A stretch of DNA of 9,590 nucleotides from Desulfarculaceae bacterium JdFR-95 (GTDB lineage Bacteria > Desulfobacterota > Desulfarculia > Desulfarculales > Desulfarculaceae): positions 1-9,590 of the forward strand of contig MTPE01000453.1 of assembly GCA_002011835.1 (NCBI GenBank). The letters run 5' to 3'. Position numbers and translations under genes: made by a program. Under the pieces are notes generated by a model. It did not search any database and was not told the DNA's origin. It was given only the letters and a program-made list of their open reading frames with translations. Shown here piece by piece: positions 6,048-9,590 of this stretch (positions are counted from its first letter, which is position 1; the number at the start of each line of letters is the position of its first letter).

Positions 6048-7544
6048 TTATGACACAGCGCCCGCCTCGCCGCGAGAGCCGCCGCGGCGCCGGCTCCGTG
6101 GCGGCCGATAGTCACTCTTGCGCAGCCCGTAGCGGTTCATCTTGAGGTAGAGGGTCTTGGGGTTGATGCCTGCCGCCCGGGCGGTTTCGCCTATGCGTCC
6201 CTGGTGTTGGCGAAGCAGGGCGTCCAGGTAGTGGCGCTCGCACTGGGCCAGGAAGCGGGAGAGCTTCTGGCCGAAAGGCAGGGGCAGGCCACTCCCTGCT
6301 CCCCCGCTCTCCACCGAGGGCGGCAGGTCCTCCCCGGTCTGGAGTGGACTGAGGGACAGATCCAGGCGCCGGATCAGACCCTCGGGGGACAGGATCACCG
6401 CCCGCTCCACCGCGTGCTCCAGTTCGCGCACGTTGCCCGGCCAGGAGTGGCCTAGAAGCTGCAAATAGGCCTCCGAGGAGAACCCCTCCAGGTCCCGGCC
6501 GTACTTGAGGGCGAAACGCTTGAGGAAGGTCTCGGCCAGCAGCGGTATGTCCTCCCGCCGCTCGCGCAAGGGAGGCAGGTGCAGGTGCACCACGTGCAGG
6601 CGGTAGTACAGGTCGGGGCGGAAGCGTCCCTCCTGCACCGCCCGGCGCAGGTCGCGGTTGCTGGCCGCGATCACTCGCACATCGGTGTGCAGCCGCTGGT
6701 TGCCCCCCACCCGCTCGAAGTGGAAGTCCTGCAGGAAGCGCAGCAGCTTGGCCTGCATCTCCAGGGGCATCTCCCCGATCTCGTCCAGAAGCAGGGTCCC
6801 TCCCTGGGCCGCCTCCACTCGGCCCGGCTTGCGCGCCACCGCCCCGGTGAAGGCCCCTTTCTCGTGGCCGAACAGCTCGCTCTCGATCAGAGTGCGGGGA
6901 ATAGCCGCACAGTTGATCTCCACGAAGGGGCCCTCCCGCCGGGGACTGGCGTTGTGTATGGCTCGCGCCAGCAGACCTTTGCCCGTGCCGGTCTCGCCGG
7001 TGATCAGCACCGTGGCGTCGGTGGCCGCGGCGGTCTCGGCCAGGCGGCAGACCTCCTTCATGCGCTCGTTGCGGGTGATGATGCTGGAGAGAAAACGATG
7101 GTCCGCCGCGCGCAGGGTGTCCACCTCCCGCCGCAGGCGCTGCTGCCACAGACAGCGCTTGAGGGCATGGCGCACCTCGCTGATGGTGAAGGGCTTGCGC
7201 AGGTAGTCGGCCACCCCCAGACGTATGGCGCTGATGGTGTCCTCGATGTCCGAGAAGGCGGTCATCAGGATGTACTGGGTGTTGGGGAAGCGCGCCTTCA
7301 GCTCGCTGACCAGGGTCAGACCGTCGGTGTCGGGCATGCGCACGTCGGTGATCACCACGTCGAAGCGGCGATGCTCCAGGATGCGGCGGGCCTCCTCCGC
7401 CCGGCTGCTCACCTCCACCTCGAACTCGTCCGACAGGGCCTCGCGGATACGCTCCAGGGTGGACCACTCGTCGTCCAGTACCAACACCCGCGGCCGCCAG
7501 CCCTCCACCACCGGCGGCAGGGACGATACCTGTGATGAAGCCAT
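6048..7544 (-). CDS. Sigma-54-dependent response regulator, NtrC family (498 aa)
   Basis: Two-component transcription activator that hydrolyses ATP to open sigma-54 promoters once phosphorylated. Domains: a receiver domain (about 18-135) with acidic pair D24-D25, phospho-acceptor D67 in TDVRMPDTDG, T95 and K117, all intact; a AAA+ domain (about 155-395) with Walker A GETGTGKG (183-190), the sigma-54 contact loop GAFTGA (230-235), Walker B LLLDEIGEMP (D254, E255), FRPDLYYRL with the arginine-finger region, and WPGNVREL sensor II (368-375); then a Fis-type helix-turn-helix (about 446-475) and a basic Arg-rich tail. The ATG at 7544 was preferred to a GTG at 7580 because the latter has no ribosome site and adds only a nondescript leader. 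The gene is divergent from the zinc-ribbon gene and followed by the glycine-zipper lipoprotein. No histidine kinase is adjacent, so the signal and targets are unknown. I could not find a convincing -24/-12 site in the window. Confidence 0.95.
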   Translation of the reverse strand: MASSQVSSLPPVVEGWRPRVLVLDDEWSTLERIREALSDEFEVEVSSRAEEARRILEHRRFDVVITDVRMPDTDGLTLVSELKARFPNTQYILMTAFSDIEDTISAIRLGVADYLRKPFTISEVRHALKRCLWQQRLRREVDTLRAADHRFLSSIITRNERMKEVCRLAETAAATDATVLITGETGTGKGLLARAIHNASPRREGPFVEINCAAIPRTLIESELFGHEKGAFTGAVARKPGRVEAAQGGTLLLDEIGEMPLEMQAKLLRFLQDFHFERVGGNQRLHTDVRVIAASNRDLRRAVQEGRFRPDLYYRLHVVHLHLPPLRERREDIPLLAETFLKRFALKYGRDLEGFSSEAYLQLLGHSWPGNVRELEHAVERAVILSPEGLIRRLDLSLSPLQTGEDLPPSVESGGAGSGLPLPFGQKLSRFLAQCERHYLDALLRQHQGRIGETARAAGINPKTLYLKMNRYGLRKSDYRPPRSRRRGGSRGEAGAVS

Positions 7545-7563
7545 GACCGACGACCCTTCCCAG

Positions 7564-7589
7564 GGTTGACCAACCCCCACAACCGGTTG
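7564..7589. promoter_or_regulatory. Cluster of GGTTG/CAACC half-sites ahead of the response regulator
   Basis: GGTTG (7564-7568) and CAACC (7571-7575) form one inverted pair two bases apart, and CAACCGGTTG (7580-7589) is a perfect 10-bp palindrome of the same half-sites. Four half-sites therefore lie within 26 bases, 20-45 bases upstream of the chosen start at 7544. This looks like an operator, possibly autoregulatory; no promoter hexamers could be placed with certainty. Confidence 0.35.
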
Positions 7590-7661
7590 CGCTCGAGGAT
7601 GCCCCTCGACGGGCCTGTTCCAATTATGCCCAAGCCGAGTGGGATTGACCAGGTGTTTGCT

Positions 7662-7712
7662 GGCGCCTTGCCGGAGGGGGCGCCCCGGCTTACCTTTCCA
7701 TAGGAAAGGAGG
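7662..7712 (+). promoter_or_regulatory. Structured leader with a hairpin masking the ribosome binding site of the zinc-ribbon gene
   Basis: CCTTTCC (7693-7699) and GGAAAGG (7703-7709) form a perfect 7-bp stem with the triloop ATA. The right arm contains the first four bases of the unusually strong Shine-Dalgarno sequence AAGGAGG (7706-7712) that serves the ATG at 7721 (8-base spacer). Just upstream, GGCGCC at 7662-7667 and again at 7679-7684 can pair, while GCCGG (7670-7674) with CCGGC (7685-7689) offers an overlapping alternative. The leader could therefore hold translation off until the hairpin opens. The control mechanism is inference. Confidence 0.5.
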
Positions 7713-7720
7713 TGATGCTC

Positions 7721-8095
7721 ATGCCGGTGTGCCAGCGCTGCCAAGCCCAGATCCCCCAGGACGAGGCCCGCGAGCTGCGCGGCCAGGTTCTGTGCGAAGA
7801 CTGCTACATGGACGCCCTGAGCCCGGCCCGCACCTGCGACCCCTGGGCCACCTACACCGCCAGCCGCCTGGGCAGCCAGGAGCTGAGCCCGGTGCAGGAA
7901 AAGATCCTGGCCGAGATCGACCGCCGCGGCGCCGCCACCGCCGAGGAGCTGATGGCCGCGGCCGGCATCGACGCCCGCGAGCTGGAGCGCCAGATCGCGG
8001 CCCTGCGCCACATGGAGCTGGTACGCGCCGCTCCCGCCCTGGGCGGAGGCAAGGTCTTCCGCCGCTTCCACGACCGTCCCGAGGCCGCGGCTTGA
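7721..8095 (+). CDS. Zinc-ribbon protein with C-terminal winged-helix-like region, hypothetical (124 aa)
   Basis: Small cytoplasmic protein of unknown function. The N-terminal 30 residues are a treble-clef or zinc-ribbon knuckle: CxxC at C4/C7 and CxxC at C25/C28 (CQRC and CEDC), followed by YMDALSPARTCDPWATYTA, a block I recall in small proteins of sulfate-reducing Desulfobacterota. From about 54 on, LSPVQEKILAEIDRRGAATAEELMAAAGIDARELERQIAALRHMELVRA has the helix pattern and hydrophobic spacing of a winged-helix DNA-binding domain, with a following GGGKVFRRF strand pair as the wing. Start choice: GTG 7712 and ATG 7715 lie on or against the AAGGAGG ribosome site, leaving ATG 7721 with the correct 8-base spacing. 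The stop codon overlaps the -35 box of the promoter proposed for the next gene. A DNA-binding or regulatory role is plausible but not proven. Confidence 0.85.
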   Translation: MPVCQRCQAQIPQDEARELRGQVLCEDCYMDALSPARTCDPWATYTASRLGSQELSPVQEKILAEIDRRGAATAEELMAAAGIDARELERQIAALRHMELVRAAPALGGGKVFRRFHDRPEAAA

Positions 8096-8119
8096 CAGCC
8101 CCGCCCCGGCTGGCATAGT
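8092..8119 (+). promoter_or_regulatory. Candidate sigma-70-type promoter for the repeat-protein gene
   Basis: A perfect TTGACA (8092-8097), overlapping the TGA of the zinc-ribbon gene, is followed after 16 bases by CATAGT (8114-8119), a 4/6 match to TATAAT. Transcription would start near 8126, practically at the ribosome site GGGAGG (8126-8131), leaving a very short leader. The promoter is judged plausible because of the exact -35 box, but the spacing and leader are marginal. Confidence 0.4.
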
Positions 8120-8136
8120 GGGGACGGGAGGTGATC

Positions 8137-8943
8137 ATGTGGTTCCGCGCCCCCGACCCCGCCAAGGTGGGTCTGAGACGGCCTCGCATCAAGCACGGCG
8201 ACTACACCCTGAAATATGCCTTCCGCGGCGCGCTCAAGGCCGTGGTCAGCGGCGGGCGCTTCGCCGGCCCCTATGCCTTCTACGGGGCCAAACAGCCCCG
8301 GGTGAGCGGCGGGGAGTTCACCGCCGACCTGTGTTTCTTCGCCTCCGAGGGCGCGGTGGTGGAGGGCGGACGCTTCCTGGGCAAGAGCGCCTTCATGGGC
8401 GCACAGGAGCCGCAGGTGCAGGGCGGTGAGTTCGTCGGTCCCTGGGCCCTGGCCGAGAGCCGGGGAGCGGTGGTGCAGGGCGGGGTGTTCCGCGGAGACC
8501 AGGCCCTGGCCGAGGCCAACCGCGCCCGCATCGCCGCCGGCGAGTTCCACGGCGCCGAGACCGGACGCCTCTCCCAAGGGACTCTGATCACCGGCGGCGT
8601 GTTCCACGGCCCGGGGTTCCTGACCGCCAGCCGGGGGGCGGTGGTGCTGGGCGGCGAGATCCGGGGCGAGGGCGCCCTGGCCGGGGCCGAGGAGGTGCGG
8701 GTGCTGCTGGCCGGCGAGCTGCCCGAGCTGGCCGCCCCGGTCAGCGGGGTGATCGCGGTGCGCCGTATCGGCCGCCTGAGCCTGCCCGACGGCTGCCCTC
8801 CGGGGCTCACCATCCTGGCCGAGGAGGTGGGCGAAGGCGCGGAACACGCCTGCATCCTGCCCGCGGGCCGCATCCCCGACCCCGCGGGTGACCCTGCTGC
8901 GGCCCTGGAGGCCCTGGAGCTGCTGGCCGGGGAGCGGGGCTGA
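8137..8943 (+). CDS. Unrecognised 19-residue-repeat protein, probable beta-solenoid (268 aa)
   Basis: I do not recognise this family by name. There is no signal peptide or membrane helix, so it is probably cytoplasmic. From about residue 18 to 190 the protein is built of nine consecutive 19-residue repeats with no insertions or deletions: a Gly-Gly or similar pair recurs at 20-21, 39-40, 58-59, 77-78, 96-97, 115-116, 134-135, 153-154 and 172-173. The consensus is roughly V-x-G-G-x-F-x-G-x-x-A-F/L-x-x-A-x-x-x-x. Alternating small and hydrophobic residues at fixed spacing suit one turn of a right-handed beta-helix, as in bactofilin-like or polymer-forming scaffold proteins, though sequence identity to those is not evident. 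The C-terminal 75 residues leave the repeat and end in a Leu/Ala-rich helix. The ATG at 8137 lies 5 bases after GGGAGG; a GTG at 8131 overlaps that site and was rejected. It follows the zinc-ribbon gene by 41 bases and may be partly co-transcribed. A long open frame antisense to it is judged a shadow. Confidence 0.85.
   Translation: MWFRAPDPAKVGLRRPRIKHGDYTLKYAFRGALKAVVSGGRFAGPYAFYGAKQPRVSGGEFTADLCFFASEGAVVEGGRFLGKSAFMGAQEPQVQGGEFVGPWALAESRGAVVQGGVFRGDQALAEANRARIAAGEFHGAETGRLSQGTLITGGVFHGPGFLTASRGAVVLGGEIRGEGALAGAEEVRVLLAGELPELAAPVSGVIAVRRIGRLSLPDGCPPGLTILAEEVGEGAEHACILPAGRIPDPAGDPAAALEALELLAGERG
8188..8706 (+). repeat. Nine tandem 57-base coding repeats, with a weak tenth at most
   Basis: The coding sequence of the repeat protein has a 57-base (19-codon) period. 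Each unit carries a GGC/GGG-type glycine pair then a phenylalanine or other bulky residue two positions on (for example VSGGRF, VSGGEF, VEGGRF, VQGGEF, VQGGVF, ITGGVF). At the DNA level the units are diverged, so this is an old, protein-level duplication and not a recent slippage array. The sixth (AG) and last units are the most degenerate. Confidence 0.85.
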
Positions 8944-8953
8944 CCCCGCCCCG

Positions 8954-9218
8954 GGCACCACCGTGGGGCTCATCCGGCAAACGCTGGGGTGGTGGTAGAA
9001 CAAGATCGGGCGCTCGTCTTTGCCAGGAAAATGATATGGGCTTAAGGATACGAGATGGATTCATGGCCTCGGTATGGCCGGTTGCAGTCCAAGTAGAGAA
9101 ACATATCATTTTCCTGGCAAAGACGGCGAGACATCATTCAACTGCCCGTGCCGGCGGGCTGGCGGCGATCACAGGATGCCGCTGCCCCGCCATTTGCCGG
9201 ATGAGCCCACCGTGGTCC
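8954..9218. repeat. Nested palindromic element of about 265 bases (outer and inner inverted repeats)
   Basis: This fills most of the 387-base gap between the repeat-protein stop and the ParA-type gene. Outer stem: 8966-8981 is a perfect 16-bp reverse complement of 9193-9208. It continues inward without gaps to 8997/9177 (30 of 32 positions pairable, five as G.U in a plus-strand RNA) and outward with one mismatch and two single-base bulges to about 8954/9218. Inner stem: 9015-9038 is an exact 24-bp reverse complement of 9102-9125, extendable by three pairs past a bulged T9014. Between the stems are 8998-9010 on the left and 9129-9176 on the right, which holds a small hairpin GCCCG/CGGGC (9144-9159). 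No convincing gene is present. It could be a structured RNA or a palindromic non-autonomous mobile element. Confidence 0.8.
9015..9125. repeat. Perfect 24-bp inverted repeat bracketing a 63-base loop (111 bases)
   Basis: The arms 9015-9038 (begins CGTCTTTGCCAGG) and 9102-9125 are identical in inverted orientation with no mismatch. The 111 bases are about 47% GC by hand count, clearly lower than the flanking genes, and the loop (9039-9101) contains two copies of ATGGCC (9063-9068, 9074-9079). Size, terminal inverted repeats and base composition fit a MITE-like insertion. I see no clean target duplication: GGCG occurs at 9009-9012 and 9125-9128 but is not flush with the left arm. It could equally be the apical half of the larger structure. 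Confidence 0.85.
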
Positions 9219-9308
9219 TCACCGCCGCCGTCCTGGAGGCCCTGGATCTTGCCGGCCGGCCAGTGGGCCTGATCTCACCCTGGCTCCCCCGCCGTGGTCT
9301 TCACCGCC
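9210..9308 (+). repeat. Pair of 17-base direct repeats (16/17 identical), 82 bases apart
   Basis: CCGTGGTCCTCACCGCC at 9210-9226 recurs as CCGTGGTCTTCACCGCC at 9292-9308, differing at one base. The first copy begins within the base of the palindromic element and the second ends 22 bases before the ParA-type start. They may be binding sites for a regulator of the ATPase gene or a remnant of a small duplication. The stretch between them (9227-9291) shows no gene I can support. Confidence 0.5.
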
Positions 9309-9330
9309 TGGTTGTGCTAACTTCCTGGAC

Positions 9331-9590
9331 ATGGCGCGCAAGGCCAAAACCAGCTCCGCCGTGGTCCTGCCCGTGGGCGGGGGCAAGGGCGGCATCGGCA
9401 AGAGCGCCCTGGCCGCCAACCTGGGCCTGGCCCTGGCCCGGCTGGAACACCGCGTGATCGCGGTGGACGCCGACCTGGGCGGCTCGGACCTGCACAACCT
9501 CCTGGGGCTGGACAACGAGCGTCCCGGCCTGGGCGAGGTGCTCACGCGCAAGGACACCACCCTGGAGCAGGTGGTGCATCCGGTGTTGGA
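9331..9590 (+). CDS. ParA/MinD-type P-loop ATPase, N-terminal 86 residues (3' truncated by window edge)
   Basis: Member of the SIMIBI deviant-Walker ATPases, which dimerise on ATP and position cellular cargo (chromosome, plasmid, flagella, division site). The start MARKAKTSSAVVLPV leads directly into the deviant Walker A motif GGGKGGIGKS (16-25) with signature lysine K19 and catalytic lysine K24, then the helix SALAANLGLALA and the Walker A' strand RVIAVDADLGGSDLHNLLGL (D46, D48). The frame stays open to the window end, so the rest of the protein, including the Walker B strand, is not visible. GGGKGG and DADLGGSDLH resemble stand-alone MinD/FlhG-like ATPases of Desulfobacterota and Myxococcota more than plasmid ParA. 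No Shine-Dalgarno sequence precedes the ATG; the frame is open further upstream but offers no better start. Its leader is the palindromic region. The exact subfamily cannot be assigned from this fragment. Confidence 0.9.
   Translation, partial: MARKAKTSSAVVLPVGGGKGGIGKSALAANLGLALARLEHRVIAVDADLGGSDLHNLLGLDNERPGLGEVLTRKDTTLEQVVHPVL

Noticed and set aside
6112..7623. 503-codon minus-strand frame overlapping the response regulator
   Set aside because: It is a shifted reading of the same strand with Gly/Pro/Arg-rich sequence; the true frame contains receiver, AAA+ and Fis domains.
7661..7673. Sigma-54 promoter TGGC...TTGC in the divergent region
   Set aside because: The spacing between the GG and GC elements is too short for a -24/-12 promoter.
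8188..8706. CRISPR-like array or minisatellite in the repeat-protein gene
   Set aside because: The 57-base periodicity is protein-coding, contiguous and diverged at DNA level, with no identical repeats separated by unique spacers.
7852..9003. 383-codon minus-strand open frame antisense to the repeat protein and zinc-ribbon gene
   Set aside because: It lies across two plus-strand genes that have good ribosome sites and coherent protein features; its composition is typical of an antisense shadow.
8954..9218. Retron ncRNA or integron attC site as the identity of the palindrome
   Set aside because: No reverse transcriptase or integrase gene is in the window, and the conserved attC core (GTTRRRY/RYYYAAC) was not seen at the ends.
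9036..9272. Short plus-strand frames inside the palindromic gap (78 and 127 codons)
   Set aside because: They run through the inverted repeat arms and have no ribosome site or recognisable sequence; the longer one overlaps the ATPase start in another frame.

Overview
The window is a GC-rich bacterial chromosomal segment with dense coding on both strands. It carries an exosortase-type PEP-CTERM surface protein, an NtrC-type sigma-54 activator, a CobD-type cobalamin enzyme, and a small zinc-ribbon protein with the CDPWA-type block I associate with sulfate-reducing relatives. Together these suggest a Desulfobacterota (former deltaproteobacterial) genome, possibly near Desulfarculales. That placement is inference from gene content and style, not from a marker search.

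Layout. (1) 2-3415, plus strand: the 3' two-thirds of proS (prolyl-tRNA synthetase), then a complete long Rel/SpoT-type (p)ppGpp synthetase/hydrolase; a bulged hairpin lies between them, just ahead of the rel start. (2) 3445-4313, minus strand: a complete unit of promoter, PEP-CTERM/DNRLRE protein with a natural His6 run, and intrinsic terminator, convergent with rel. (3) 4355-5518, minus strand: cobD. (4) 5546-7544, minus strand: a sigma-54-dependent response regulator, then a glycine-zipper lipoprotein 24 bases downstream, closed by a strong terminator that sits only about 30 bases before the cobD start. (5) 7662-8943, plus strand, divergent from the regulator: a zinc-ribbon/winged-helix-like small protein whose Shine-Dalgarno sequence lies in a perfect hairpin, then an unrecognised protein made of nine exact 19-residue repeats, probably a beta-solenoid. 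(6) 8944-9330: a non-coding gap dominated by a nested palindrome of about 265 bases. (7) 9331-9590: the start of a ParA/MinD-type P-loop ATPase, running off the window.

Functionally this is a mix of housekeeping (tRNA charging, stringent response, cobalamin side-chain precursor) and envelope or regulatory genes, with no single pathway tying them together. The response regulator has no histidine kinase beside it, and cobD has no cobalamin neighbours. The most unusual items are the 265-base nested palindrome at 8954-9218, whose outer stem differences mostly preserve G.U pairing on the plus strand, the indel-free 19-residue repeat protein, and the hairpin that masks the ribosome binding site at 7693-7712. 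I found no CRISPR array, rRNA, tRNA or intact insertion sequence.
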